64,000 nucleotides of DNA. Origin: Mucilaginibacter sp. L3T2-6. GTDB lineage: Bacteria > Bacteroidota > Bacteroidia > Sphingobacteriales > Sphingobacteriaceae. Below the pieces are notes generated by a model. That model was not told where the DNA came from. It did no database searches and was given only the letters and a program-made list of their open reading frames with translations. The translations under genes were made by a program, and so were the position numbers. Positions 33,386 through 42,574 of the stretch are shown piece after piece. Each line of letters starts with the position of its first letter. The first letter of the stretch is position 1. The stretch is taken from the NCBI RefSeq assembly GCF_030519355.1, contig NZ_JAUMKC010000024.1, forward strand, positions 36,968-100,967, given 5' to 3'.

Positions 33386-36300
33386 ATGTACAAGGAATAT
33401 AAAGCTTTAAACTTATCGCAAACAGGCAAGGATGTACTGGAGTTTTGGCAGCAGAACAACATCTTTGAAAAGAGCATCAGCAGTCGCCCGGCCGGTAATC
33501 CGTACACGTTTTACGAGGGGCCGCCGTCTGCCAATGGCATGCCCGGCATTCACCACGTAATGGCGCGCGCCATAAAAGATATTTTTTGTCGCTACAAAAC
33601 TTTGAAGGGCTACCAGGTAAAGCGCAAGGGCGGCTGGGACACGCACGGCCTGCCTATCGAGCTGGCGGTTGAAAAGGCTTTAGGCATCACCAAGGACGAC
33701 ATCGGCAAAAAGATCTCGGTAAAAGATTACAACGACGCCTGCCGCAAGGAGGTAATGCGCTACACCGACATCTGGAACGACCTCACCGAAAAGATGGGTT
33801 ACTGGGTTGATTTGGAGAACCCTTATGTTACCTATAAAAATGAATACATCGAGTCGCTTTGGTGGATACTGAAGCAGTTTCATGATAAAGGGCTTTTGTA
33901 TAAAGGCTACACCGTACAGCCATATTCGCCCAAATCGGGCACCGGATTAAGCTCGCACGAGCTGAACCAGCCGGGCACCTACAAGATGGTGAAGGACACC
34001 AGCATCACCGCGCAGTTTAAGGTGAAAAGGGATAAGGATTCGGAGTTTTTATTTGAAAACATCACCGGCGACCTTTTCATTTTAGCCTGGACGACCACCC
34101 CGTGGACGCTTCCTGCAAACTGCGCCCTGGCCGTTGGCGAGAAGATTGACTACGTAAAAATAACCACCTTTAACCCATACACCTATTTGCCGATAACAGT
34201 AATACTGGCTAAGGATCTGGTGGGAAAGCACTTTAAAGCCGAAGGCGAAAACGCATCGTTTGCCGATTATAAAGGCGGCGACAAGGTTATCCCGTGGGAA
34301 GTTAAAGGCGCCTACAAAGGTTCGGATCTGGTTGGCTTGCATTACTACCAGCTGCTGCCCTACGTCATCAACGAAGACCTGGAGAAAAACGCCTTCCGCG
34401 TTATCCCTGCCGACTTCGTAACCACCGAAGACGGCACCGGCATCGTTCACACTGCCTCTGTTTTTGGTGCGGACGACTTCAGGGCCTGTAAAGAAAACAA
34501 CGTACCGTCGGTAATGGTGAAGGACGAGTTTGGCAAAGATGTGCCGCTGGTAAACAAGCAGGGCAAATTTGTGGACGAGGTTACCGATTTTGCCGGCCGT
34601 TACGTTAAGGAAGAATATTATACCAAAGAAGAACGCGAAGCCGAAGGTTTTAAGCCGACCGATGTTTTGATATCTATCAAGCTGAAGACCGAGAACAAGG
34701 CTTTCGACGTAAAGAAATACGAGCACAGCTACCCGCACTCCTGGCGCAGCGACGAGCCGATATTATACTATCCGCTCGACAGCTGGTTTATCCGTACCAC
34801 CGCCGTTAAGGATAAAATGGTGGAGCTGAACAAAACCATCAACTGGAAACCGGAATCAACCGGTGCTGGACGTTTCGGCAACTGGCTGGAAAACCTGGTG
34901 GACTGGAATTTGTCGCGCTCGCGTTATTGGGGCACACCGCTTCCAATATGGAGGAGCGATGCTAAATACATCCCACAACCGGAAATTTGTATTGGCAGTA
35001 TCGAGCAAATAAAGAAGGACGGAATATATTTTTACTTTGAAAAAGCCAAAGAATATTTTCTTCAGCACACGGAAGCCGAAATAATGGAGTTTCTGTCAAT
35101 TCCGAATGACGAAGACGGTGAAGAAGATTATGCCGCTATTCAGCAGCTTCGGATTGACATTCAGAAAGGCGTTGTGGAGTTAAGGAATCTCATTGATTTC
35201 TGCCCTAACAGGGACATACTTGTTCAAAAATTCTCATCGTCGGTTGAAGATTTTTTTGTAAATGAAAACATTCCTATGGATCTCCATAGGCCATATGTAG
35301 ACAACATTATTTTTTCAAGATTTTATAATGGTCAGGCTTACTACTATTATAGAGAATCTGACCTGATCGACGTTTGGTTTGACAGCGGCGCCATGCCTTA
35401 TGCTCAATGGCATTTCCCGTTCGAAAATAAAGAAGAATTTAAAAACGCCTACCCGGCTGATTTCATTGCCGAAGGTGTAGACCAAACCCGCGGCTGGTTC
35501 TTTACCCTGCATGCCATAGCGGTAATGCTGAGCGAAACCAGCGACGAGATAAAAGCCATTAATACCGAAGTGGGTAACAAGGGTGTGGCGTTTAAAAACG
35601 TGATATCGAACGGTTTGGTGCTGGATAAGAACGGCAACAAAATGTCGAAGCGTTTAGGCAACGGCGTTGACCCGTTTGAAACCATAGAGAAATTTGGCGC
35701 CGATGCGCCCCGCTGGTACATGATCAGCAATGCAGCCCCCTGGGATAACCTGAAGTTTAACCCGGAAGGTATCGACGAGGTGAGGCGCAAATTCTTCGGA
35801 ACGCTGTATAATACCTACTCGTTCTTTGTAATGTATGCCAACATCGATAAGTTTAACTACAGCGAAGCCGAGATAGCGATAAGTGACAGGCCGGAGATAG
35901 ACCAATGGATCATAAGCCTGTTGAATACCCTGAGTAAGGAAGTTGACGGCTTTTATGCCGATTTTGAGCCTACCAAAGCTGCACGCGCGATACAGGATTT
36001 TGTAGATGCGCACCTCAGCAACTGGTATGTGCGCCTGAGCCGCCGCCGTTTCTGGAAATCGGACAACTCGGACGATAAGCTATCGGCCTACCAAACATTA
36101 TACACCTGCCTGGTTACCATCGCAAAATTAATGTCGCCAATTGCGCCATTCTTTGCTGACAGGTTGTACAACGATTTAAACAGCGTTACTCAAAAAGAAG
36201 ATTTTGAGTCGGTGCACCTGGCTTACTTCCCTGAATATCATGAAGATTTGGTAAACGGGGCGCTGGAAGAGCGTATGCAGATGGCGCAGGATATATCGTC

Positions 36301-36991
36301 GCTGGTGCTGTCGCTCCGTAAAAAAGTGAGCATCAACGTTCGTCAGCCGCTGAGCAAAATATTGCTGCCGATACTGGATAAAAACTTTAAGAAGCAGGTG
36401 GAGCAGGTGAAGGATTTGATACTTTCTGAAACCAACATCAAAGCTATCGAGTACATTACCGATACTGCCGGTTTCATTAAAAAGAAGATCAAACCAAACT
36501 TCAAGGCCCTCGGCGCCAAGGTAGGCAAGGACATGAAAGTAGTGGCCGAAGCTATTACCGCCATGAGCCAAGAAGATATCTCGATGCTGGAGGACAAAGG
36601 CGACTTTTTGTTACCGACACAGCATTTGATCAACCTTACCGATGTGGAGATTATCGCGGAGGATGTACCGGGCTGGCAGGTTGCAAATTTAGGCAAACTA
36701 ACCGTGGCTTTGGATGTTACCATAACCGACGAACTTAAACAGGAGGGAATCTCGCGCGAGCTGATCAACCGCATACAGAACCTGCGCAAGAGTAAAGAAT
36801 TTGAAGTTACCGATAAGATAAACGTAAGGCTCAGCAACCATCCATTTATCAGCGGAGCCGTAAATAATAATTTATCCTATATTTGCGCCGAAATTTTGGC
36901 GGATAGCATTGTGCTTGATAATGAGCTTAATGAGGGTGACTTAGTCGAGATAGACGGGAATGAAATTTTGATTGTTATTAGTAAAATTTAA
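33386..36991 (+). CDS. ileS: Isoleucyl-tRNA synthetase, type 2 with GXHH motif
   Basis: IleRS charges tRNA-Ile and edits valine. The protein has 1201 residues from the ATG at 33386. The class I signature that is normally HxGH reads Gly54-Ile-His-His57 (GMPGIHHVMA), and the second is KMSKR at 752-756. Both mark a eukaryote-like type 2 enzyme; the GXHH variant is linked to very high mupirocin resistance. The editing domain includes GTGIVHTASVFGADD. Between CIGSIEQ and DLHRPYVDN (about residues 535-630) the protein is roughly 50 residues longer than I expect and the DNA is AT-rich. The gene heads a contiguous ileS-dksA-like-lspA unit. Confidence 0.96.
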   Translation: MYKEYKALNLSQTGKDVLEFWQQNNIFEKSISSRPAGNPYTFYEGPPSANGMPGIHHVMARAIKDIFCRYKTLKGYQVKRKGGWDTHGLPIELAVEKALGITKDDIGKKISVKDYNDACRKEVMRYTDIWNDLTEKMGYWVDLENPYVTYKNEYIESLWWILKQFHDKGLLYKGYTVQPYSPKSGTGLSSHELNQPGTYKMVKDTSITAQFKVKRDKDSEFLFENITGDLFILAWTTTPWTLPANCALAVGEKIDYVKITTFNPYTYLPITVILAKDLVGKHFKAEGENASFADYKGGDKVIPWEVKGAYKGSDLVGLHYYQLLPYVINEDLEKNAFRVIPADFVTTEDGTGIVHTASVFGADDFRACKENNVPSVMVKDEFGKDVPLVNKQGKFVDEVTDFAGRYVKEEYYTKEEREAEGFKPTDVLISIKLKTENKAFDVKKYEHSYPHSWRSDEPILYYPLDSWFIRTTAVKDKMVELNKTINWKPESTGAGRFGNWLENLVDWNLSRSRYWGTPLPIWRSDAKYIPQPEICIGSIEQIKKDGIYFYFEKAKEYFLQHTEAEIMEFLSIPNDEDGEEDYAAIQQLRIDIQKGVVELRNLIDFCPNRDILVQKFSSSVEDFFVNENIPMDLHRPYVDNIIFSRFYNGQAYYYYRESDLIDVWFDSGAMPYAQWHFPFENKEEFKNAYPADFIAEGVDQTRGWFFTLHAIAVMLSETSDEIKAINTEVGNKGVAFKNVISNGLVLDKNGNKMSKRLGNGVDPFETIEKFGADAPRWYMISNAAPWDNLKFNPEGIDEVRRKFFGTLYNTYSFFVMYANIDKFNYSEAEIAISDRPEIDQWIISLLNTLSKEVDGFYADFEPTKAARAIQDFVDAHLSNWYVRLSRRRFWKSDNSDDKLSAYQTLYTCLVTIAKLMSPIAPFFADRLYNDLNSVTQKEDFESVHLAYFPEYHEDLVNGALEERMQMAQDISSLVLSLRKKVSINVRQPLSKILLPILDKNFKKQVEQVKDLILSETNIKAIEYITDTAGFIKKKIKPNFKALGAKVGKDMKVVAEAITAMSQEDISMLEDKGDFLLPTQHLINLTDVEIIAEDVPGWQVANLGKLTVALDVTITDELKQEGISRELINRIQNLRKSKEFEVTDKINVRLSNHPFISGAVNNNLSYICAEILADSIVLDNELNEGDLVEIDGNEILIVISKI

Positions 36992-37375
36992 ATGAAACAA
37001 GAAACCGAAAAAACCAGGTACTCTGAATCGGACCTGCAGGAATTTAAAGGCATTATCCTGGAAAAACTGCGTAGTGCCAAAGAAGAACTGAATGCGCTTG
37101 CAACGTCGCTTAGCTCGCCTAACGCTAACGGCACTGACGATACCGCCGGTACCTATAAAACGCTGGAAGACGGCTCGGCTACTTTAGAGAAAGAGCAGAT
37201 AAACCAGCTGGCTGCACGCCAGAAAAAGTTCATTGAGCAGCTGGAAGCTGCCCTGGTGCGCATTGAGAACAAAACCTACGGTGTTTGCCGCGAAACCGGT
37301 AAGCTTATACCTAAGGAACGCCTGCGTGCCGTGCCGCATACTACCCTGAGCATGGAAGCCAAACTGAAGCAGTAA
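36992..37375 (+). CDS. TraR/DksA-family zinc-finger-like protein
   Basis: DksA-type proteins bind the RNA polymerase secondary channel and modulate transcription with ppGpp. The 127-residue protein has the coiled-coil N-terminal half and the family C-terminus YGVCRETGKLIPKERLRAVP. Only one cysteine (Cys99) remains of the usual four-cysteine zinc site, so it probably folds without zinc, as in other Bacteroidota members. Its ATG follows the ileS stop codon with no gap, and its own stop codon abuts lspA, so the three genes are co-translated. Whether it acts on RNA polymerase is inference from family. Confidence 0.9.
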   Translation: MKQETEKTRYSESDLQEFKGIILEKLRSAKEELNALATSLSSPNANGTDDTAGTYKTLEDGSATLEKEQINQLAARQKKFIEQLEAALVRIENKTYGVCRETGKLIPKERLRAVPHTTLSMEAKLKQ

Positions 37376-37981
37376 ATGAAGGCAGCTTATTACAAACCTT
37401 TTATTGTTGCTGCAATAATTGTGCTTGCAGACCAGTTGATAAAAACCTGGGTACGCACGCACATGGATTTTACTTCGGAAATACACTTTTTAGGCAACCA
37501 TGGCATGCTGCGCTATACCGAAAATAACGGTATGGCCTTTGGCTGGGAGCTGGGCGGCAAGATCGGGAAGCTGGTTTTAACCATTTTTCGCATTGTAGCC
37601 GTTGCGGGCATAGGCTATGGCCTGGTTTACCTGATTAAACACAAATACCACCGCGGATTGATTATGTGCGTAGCGCTGATATTTGCCGGCGCGCTGGGCA
37701 ATATCATCGATTCTACCTTTTATGGACTGATATACCAGAACGGCCATATTTTTGAGGGCCGTGTGGTAGATATGTTCTATTTTCCGTTGTTTAAGGGCAC
37801 TTATCCGGGCTGGGTACCTTTTTGGGGCGGGCAGCCATTCGAGTTTTTTGAGCCGATATTTAACCTTGCCGATGCATCCATATCGGTGGGCGTAATTGCC
37901 ATATTATTATTCCAGAAACGCTACTTTAAACGCGAAACACCTGAGGTGTCCACACCGAATAGCGAAGTGGAGGAGGTGTAA
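37376..37981 (+). CDS. lspA: Lipoprotein signal peptidase
   Basis: LspA cleaves the signal peptide of diacylated prolipoproteins in the inner membrane. The 201-residue protein has four membrane spans and the conserved GNIIDS motif (Asn109, Asp112). The catalytic aspartates are Asp132 (GRVVDMFYF) and Asp166 (FNLADASIS). It is longer than the roughly 160 residues of E. coli LspA because of a loop between the two aspartates (about 138-158), typical of Bacteroidota. Its ATG immediately follows the previous stop codon. Confidence 0.94.
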   Translation: MKAAYYKPFIVAAIIVLADQLIKTWVRTHMDFTSEIHFLGNHGMLRYTENNGMAFGWELGGKIGKLVLTIFRIVAVAGIGYGLVYLIKHKYHRGLIMCVALIFAGALGNIIDSTFYGLIYQNGHIFEGRVVDMFYFPLFKGTYPGWVPFWGGQPFEFFEPIFNLADASISVGVIAILLFQKRYFKRETPEVSTPNSEVEEV

Positions 37982-37988
37982 AGAAAAT

Positions 37989-38070
37989 AATATCGAATAA
38001 CGAATTTTGAATATCGAACACTGAAGTAAACTTCATTATTCGATATTGGATATTCGGTGTTCGATATTTC
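37989..38070. repeat. Short-word repeat patch (ATATCGAA family) after lspA
   Basis: Words such as AATATCGAA, CGAATAAC and CACTGAAGT recur in both orientations and form a long imperfect inverted repeat centred near 38029. T-rich sequence follows, so it may also end transcription of the ileS operon. Confidence 0.7.
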
Positions 38071-38131
38071 TTTTTAGGCCTTTATTGGATATTTAACCTC
38101 CCACTCATATAATCCTGCTATCTTTAGATAA

Positions 38132-38758
38132 ATGCTGATTTTAACATTCTTCATCGGGTTAATAGCAAATGCCATCGGTTATATCCCGCCGGGGAACATT
38201 AATTTGACGGTGGTGCAGCTTACTATCAACCGGGGAATGAAACAGGCGCTGATGTTTATCACCGCTTTTTCGTCCGTCGAATTCTTTTTTACTTACTTTA
38301 TTATGCATGCCGCCCGCTGGCTGAGCGCCGAAGTGCGGCTGGACATGGTCATCGATTGGATAATGGTGGTATTATTCGGCGTATTGGGCGTCATTACCTG
38401 GATCCGCCGCAACAGGCCGCCCCAATCCAATTATTCTGATAAAGAAAGTATACGGTATGGTATACTTCTTGGCTTTGTTAACCCCATGCAGGTTCCGTTT
38501 TGGATGATAACAGGCACTTATCTTATCACCCACCAATGGATTGAAGACGGCAGGGTAGCCCTGGTAATTTTCAGTATCGGCGCAGCTGCCGGAGCTTTTT
38601 TAGCGCTGTTTATGTATGCCCATTTTGCACGCTATATCCAGAAAAAATTTGCTTTAAGTACACGGCTGGTAAATACCGGTATTGCAGTATTGTTTTTTGG
38701 TTTTGCCGTGTATCATATTGTAAAGCAGATATATTTGATATCTGTTCATAAGGGGTAA
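38132..38758 (+). CDS. LysE family transporter
   Basis: LysE-type proteins export amino acids or related small molecules. The 208-residue protein has about six membrane spans, the N-terminal GYIPPGNINLTVVQLTINRG motif with conserved PPGN, and the second conserved element GFVNPMQVPFWMI. The substrate cannot be predicted. The gene is monocistronic, between the lspA repeat patch and the convergent DUF2157 gene. Confidence 0.88.
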   Translation: MLILTFFIGLIANAIGYIPPGNINLTVVQLTINRGMKQALMFITAFSSVEFFFTYFIMHAARWLSAEVRLDMVIDWIMVVLFGVLGVITWIRRNRPPQSNYSDKESIRYGILLGFVNPMQVPFWMITGTYLITHQWIEDGRVALVIFSIGAAAGAFLALFMYAHFARYIQKKFALSTRLVNTGIAVLFFGFAVYHIVKQIYLISVHKG

Positions 38759-38792
38759 TGCGATAGGTGCAGTAGCTTTGAACTATGAGCTC

Positions 38793-39833
38793 TCAACCAT
38801 GGGCACTTCTGAAATTCCAGATCTTCTCCGCTTTCCTTCCTATCAGCCAGAAGGAAGCACCGAGAATTGCAAAGAATAAAGCTTTGTTAGTATGTTCCCA
38901 AAAGTACTCGAAGTATTTGGTGTAGATGAATATCAGCAGGAATGTTATGCCGAACTCGCGGGCTATAACGTCTTTTGTTTTCAAACCAAGCAATAGAAAG
39001 CCACCGGCCACCACAGCAGTGATGATCCCCCAATAAAACAGGCTGATTTGTTTGATATGCCACCAGCTATCGATGTTGCCGAGGTTGCCAAAAATGCTCA
39101 GCAGCCACAGCGATACAAACAGGTACAGTAAGCCGACTATATAGGTGATCTCCCAGAACAAGGCAAACCATTTGCGGTTTTTAAGCAGGTAAATTGCCGC
39201 TAAACAGACCAACCCGAACAGCACAAAGCGCAGCGGGTAGTTCATTCCCAAAAAGTAATCGGCCCAGTGGGTTTGGTAGCCGGATTCTGTACCAAACCAG
39301 CTGCCCAGCGATACCAGTGCAAACAGCCAGATCAGCCGCGACTCCATTCGATAAGCCAGCACGCCATATACAAATACCGACAATAAAAATAACAGCGAAT
39401 AGTGCCCTGAACCGTTATCAAAGGTTTTGCCCAGGTAGGCTATGCAGCACGCTGTTGACAATACGCCGCTGAAAATTATAGCTTCGTTGCTGAAAACTTT
39501 TTCAGGATATTTTTTCTCCCAGCGCCTGCCGAAATAAAACAGTGCAACTGCAAGGATGCCTGCTAATATGGCGATAACGACATCTGGAGTATAATATAAG
39601 CGTTTAAGCCAGCGGATAACAGAATCGTCGATAATAAGGGAGCCAACTGCAATAAATCCGCACACGAGTGCTATCCAGAATGAATATTTAGCCAGCCGCA
39701 TCCAGTCAAAGCCCTTTACCTCGTATGAGGAGCGCAATTTTTCAGCGGTATCTGCGTCCACCAGGTTGTTATCCTGCCAGTGCTTAATAGCGCGGTTTAA
39801 AAATTCGCTTTCCTGTTTATCCAGATTGAGCAT
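38793..39833 (-). CDS. DUF2157 domain membrane protein
   Basis: The 346-residue protein begins with a short soluble region (HWQDNNLVDADTAEKLRSSY) typical of DUF2157, followed by about nine membrane spans to the C-terminus. The family has no established function. The gene is convergent with the LysE-type gene and divergent in spacing from ribF, with a short-word repeat patch at its 5' end. Confidence 0.88.
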   Translation of the reverse strand: MLNLDKQESEFLNRAIKHWQDNNLVDADTAEKLRSSYEVKGFDWMRLAKYSFWIALVCGFIAVGSLIIDDSVIRWLKRLYYTPDVVIAILAGILAVALFYFGRRWEKKYPEKVFSNEAIIFSGVLSTACCIAYLGKTFDNGSGHYSLLFLLSVFVYGVLAYRMESRLIWLFALVSLGSWFGTESGYQTHWADYFLGMNYPLRFVLFGLVCLAAIYLLKNRKWFALFWEITYIVGLLYLFVSLWLLSIFGNLGNIDSWWHIKQISLFYWGIITAVVAGGFLLLGLKTKDVIAREFGITFLLIFIYTKYFEYFWEHTNKALFFAILGASFWLIGRKAEKIWNFRSAHG

Positions 39834-39838
39834 CAGTA

Positions 39839-39956
39839 GTCCATAGTCTATGGTTCATAGACCATAGTTTAACAATTTGTTAAATATAGAAAATGTTAGT
39901 TAAAAAAATATATTATTGATGTTTAGCTATGGCCTATCGGCTATGGGCCATGGACT
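39839..39956. repeat. Paired short-word repeat patches (CCATAGTCTATGG family) before ribF
   Basis: Patches at 39839-39869 and 39926-39956 use the words CCATAG, CTATGG and GGCCTATCGG in opposite orientation and could pair across an AT-rich centre. The same family occurs at 60315-60407. Confidence 0.7.
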
Positions 39957-40888
39957 TATATACCTCCCAGCAGCGCTTCCACATCCAGCTTATCCTTGCG
40001 TATTTGCTCCTTAAGGGCATCAAGCGAGTCGAACTTCATATCGTCGCGCACAAAGTTGTAAAACTCCATGCGGATTTCCTGGTTATAGATCTCACGGTCG
40101 AAATTAAAAATATTCACCTCGATATTACGCCGCACGCCGTTAATGGTTGGCCGTGTGCCGATGTAGGCCATGCCCCCATAACTCTCGCCATCTATTTTAA
40201 CCTTTACGGCAAAAATGCCATCAACAGGGATAAGCTTATACTTTTCGCTGATAACGATATTGGCCGTAGGGTAGCCTATGGTACGGCCGATCTGGTCTCC
40301 GCGCACTACCCGGCCCGTAATAAAAAACGGATAGCTTAAAAAGGTATTAGCAAGTTCAATAGCACCATTCAGCAGCGCCTCACGAATGCGGGTTGAGCTA
40401 ACGGCAACTTCATAAATATCTTGTTCGGGTATCTCTATCACATCAAAGCCAAACGCAGGGCCAAGTCGCTGCAAATCGCTCAGGCCGCCCTGGCGGTCTT
40501 TACCAAAGCGATGGTCATAGCCGATCACTATTTTTTTGGTGCCGATCTTATTCACCAGCACATCGCGGATATATTCCTCGGCACTCTGGTTGGAAAAGTC
40601 GCGCGAGAAAGGCGTAATGATCAAATGGTCAATGCCCAGTTCTTCCAGCATTTCCGCCTTTTCGCCAATGGTATTGATCATCTTAATGCTCTCATCTTCC
40701 GGGTGCAGTATCATTCGCGGGTGCGGAAAAAAGGTAAGCAATACCGTTTCGCCGTTAGTTTCGGCTGCAAGCTGTTTTAAATCAGCAATGATTTTACGGT
40801 GGCCGGTATGTACGCCGTCGAAAGTGCCAATGGTAACAACGGCATTATCTAACCGGGTAAATTCATCAATATGATGGTAGATGCGCAT
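39956..40888 (-). CDS. ribF: Bifunctional riboflavin kinase/FAD synthetase
   Basis: RibF phosphorylates riboflavin to FMN and adenylates it to FAD. The protein (310 residues from the ATG at 40888) has the N-terminal nucleotidyltransferase domain with GTFDGVHTGHRKI and the C-terminal kinase domain with GRTIGYPTANI and MAYIGTRPTINGV. A -7 box (TATATTTG, minus strand) ends only six bases before this ATG. The open frame reaches 40897, but that ATG would lie inside the promoter box, so 40888 is preferred. Confidence 0.94.
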   Translation of the reverse strand: MRIYHHIDEFTRLDNAVVTIGTFDGVHTGHRKIIADLKQLAAETNGETVLLTFFPHPRMILHPEDESIKMINTIGEKAEMLEELGIDHLIITPFSRDFSNQSAEEYIRDVLVNKIGTKKIVIGYDHRFGKDRQGGLSDLQRLGPAFGFDVIEIPEQDIYEVAVSSTRIREALLNGAIELANTFLSYPFFITGRVVRGDQIGRTIGYPTANIVISEKYKLIPVDGIFAVKVKIDGESYGGMAYIGTRPTINGVRRNIEVNIFNFDREIYNQEIRMEFYNFVRDDMKFDSLDALKEQIRKDKLDVEALLGGI

Positions 40889-40894
40889 AGGCAG

Positions 40895-40902
40895 CAAATA
40901 TA
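40895..40902 (-). promoter_or_regulatory. -7 promoter box (TATATTTG) for ribF
   Basis: On the minus strand TATATTTG matches TAnnTTTG exactly. Its end is six bases before the ATG at 40888, implying a nearly leaderless mRNA. Confidence 0.55.
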
Positions 40903-40905
40903 ACG

Positions 40906-40995
40906 TCTGAACCCGAATTTTTGGAATTGAAGAACTTATCGGATTTCAATTTTAAAATTCCAGGCATTCGTAAAATCAATAAATTCGGATTCAGG
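40906..40995. repeat. Imperfect inverted repeat of GAATTC-like words between ribF and truB
   Basis: TCTGAACCCGAATTT (40906-40920) pairs with AAATTCGGATTCAGG (40981-40995) with two mismatches; AATTCC-type words fill the centre. The right arm overlaps the last codons of truB. Confidence 0.55.
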
Positions 40996-41698
40996 CAGTT
41001 TCTTTCAAACTTCTTATTGTATTCACCAGCTCCATTACTTCCCAGGCATCATCAACTTTGTAATCTCCGCTGCGTGTTCTTCTTAATCTGGAAAGGTATG
41101 CGCCATTATTAAGCGCTTTGCCAAAATCATGTACCAGCGAACGGATATAAGTTCCTTTGCTGCATACCACCCTGAAATTGATTTCGGGCAGGGCAACATG
41201 GGTTATCTCAAATTCGGTGATGGTAACGGTACGCAGCTTAAGCTCTACGTCTTCGCCGCGGCGTGCTTTTTCATATAAACGCTCGCCATCAACTTTAATG
41301 GCAGAATGCGCAGGGGGGTATTGGCCAATTTCGCCAATAAATTGTGCGCAGTTTGTCTTTATCTGTTCTTCTGTGATCTGACTGATATCAAATTGCCGGT
41401 CGGCTTCGGTTTCCATGTCGTATGATGGCGTAGTCGCGCCCAGGATCATCGTGCCCGTATATTCCTTTTCCTGCGCCTGGAAGGTATCGATCTGTTTAGT
41501 CATTTTGCCGGTACAAATAATGAGCAGGCCGGTAGCCAGCGGGTCAAGCGTGCCGGCATGACCTACCTTTAATTTTAGCGGCTTAAAGGCATTGCGTATT
41601 TTACCGACAACGTCAAAGCTGGTCCATTTATAGGGTTTGTTAACAAGCAGAAGCTGGCCTTCCGCAAATTCCTGTATGTTAGTATAAGTTTGTTTCAT
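40991..41698 (-). CDS. truB: tRNA pseudouridine(55) synthase
   Basis: TruB converts U55 of the tRNA T-loop to pseudouridine. The 235-residue protein has the catalytic motif GTLDPLATGLL with Asp52, the RNA-binding HAGT segment before it, and PPAHSAIKVDGERLYEKARRG and CSKGTYIRSLVHDFG further on. The standard short (bacterial core) form lacks a long PUA extension. It follows mqnD by three bases and is probably co-transcribed with it. Confidence 0.95.
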   Translation of the reverse strand: MKQTYTNIQEFAEGQLLLVNKPYKWTSFDVVGKIRNAFKPLKLKVGHAGTLDPLATGLLIICTGKMTKQIDTFQAQEKEYTGTMILGATTPSYDMETEADRQFDISQITEEQIKTNCAQFIGEIGQYPPAHSAIKVDGERLYEKARRGEDVELKLRTVTITEFEITHVALPEINFRVVCSKGTYIRSLVHDFGKALNNGAYLSRLRRTRSGDYKVDDAWEVMELVNTIRSLKETA

Positions 41699-41701
41699 TG
41701 A

Positions 41702-42556
41702 TTATGCCCCGGTAAGGAACAGTTCATTTTTAATAGCGGGGATGATGCCGTTTTTTAGCGCAGTATCAAAAAGCAGTTTAATGGCTTTCTTACCTTCGGC
41801 GCCCAAATCTACGGAATATTGGTTTACATACAGCCCGATATGCTTGTACATAACTTCCTCGCTCATCTCCTGTGCATGGGAGCGAATAAATTCAAGCCCG
41901 GACTTCGGATTCTCAAAGGCAAATTCAACCGAACGGCGTATTACACGGTTAATTTTATGCTGAATATCTGATGGCAGCTCCCTGTTGGCCACTATGCCGC
42001 CTAAGGGGATCGCGCAGCCGGTTTGTTTTTCCCAATAGTCGCCAAGGTCGAGGATCTTTTTGAGGCCTTTATCCTGGTAGGTGAACCTGTTTTCATGAAT
42101 GATCAGGCCGATATCTATGCGGCCGTCCAAAACAGCGTCTTCTATCTCAGAAAATACCAGCTCAATCTTGTTTTCGGCATTCGGGAAAGCAGTACCTAAT
42201 AAAAAGTTAGCGGTGGTGTACTTACCGGGGATACCGATTATGAGTGGTGAATGGCTGGTGCTGAGCTGTTTATAAAGTTCGCCCGGGTCGCCTTTACAAA
42301 TCAACAATGGCCCTACACCGAAACCCAGAGCACTCCCCGCATCCAGCAAAACATATTTATCGGTAACATAAGCAAAGGCATGGTAGCTTAGCTTGGTAAT
42401 ATCCAGCTCGCCACGCATGGCTTTTTGGTTAAGGGTTTCCACATCATCATAAAATACTTCGAAGTCAAGGCCTTCGGTGTCAATTTTATGATGGATCATC
42501 GCATCAAATATAAAGGTATCATTTGGGCAGGGCGAAAAGCCGAGGGTTAGTTTCAT
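41702..42556 (-). CDS. mqnD: 1,4-dihydroxy-6-naphthoate synthase (menaquinone, futalosine pathway)
   Basis: MqnD cleaves cyclic dehypoxanthine futalosine to 1,4-dihydroxy-6-naphthoate. The 284-residue protein begins LTLGFSPCPNDTFIFDAMI, the family hallmark, and includes ITKLSYHAFAYV and the periplasmic-binding-protein-like second half (GLIIHENRFTYQDKGL). With mqnB next to it, this shows the organism makes menaquinone by the futalosine route. truB follows with a three-base gap. Confidence 0.94.
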   Translation of the reverse strand: MKLTLGFSPCPNDTFIFDAMIHHKIDTEGLDFEVFYDDVETLNQKAMRGELDITKLSYHAFAYVTDKYVLLDAGSALGFGVGPLLICKGDPGELYKQLSTSHSPLIIGIPGKYTTANFLLGTAFPNAENKIELVFSEIEDAVLDGRIDIGLIIHENRFTYQDKGLKKILDLGDYWEKQTGCAIPLGGIVANRELPSDIQHKINRVIRRSVEFAFENPKSGLEFIRSHAQEMSEEVMYKHIGLYVNQYSVDLGAEGKKAIKLLFDTALKNGIIPAIKNELFLTGA

Positions 42557-42574
42557 GTTTGGTTGATTTATAAA

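Noticed and set aside
34082..34738. 218-codon open frame antisense to ileS
   Set aside because: It is a shadow of ileS codon bias, with no start signal and no recognisable protein features.
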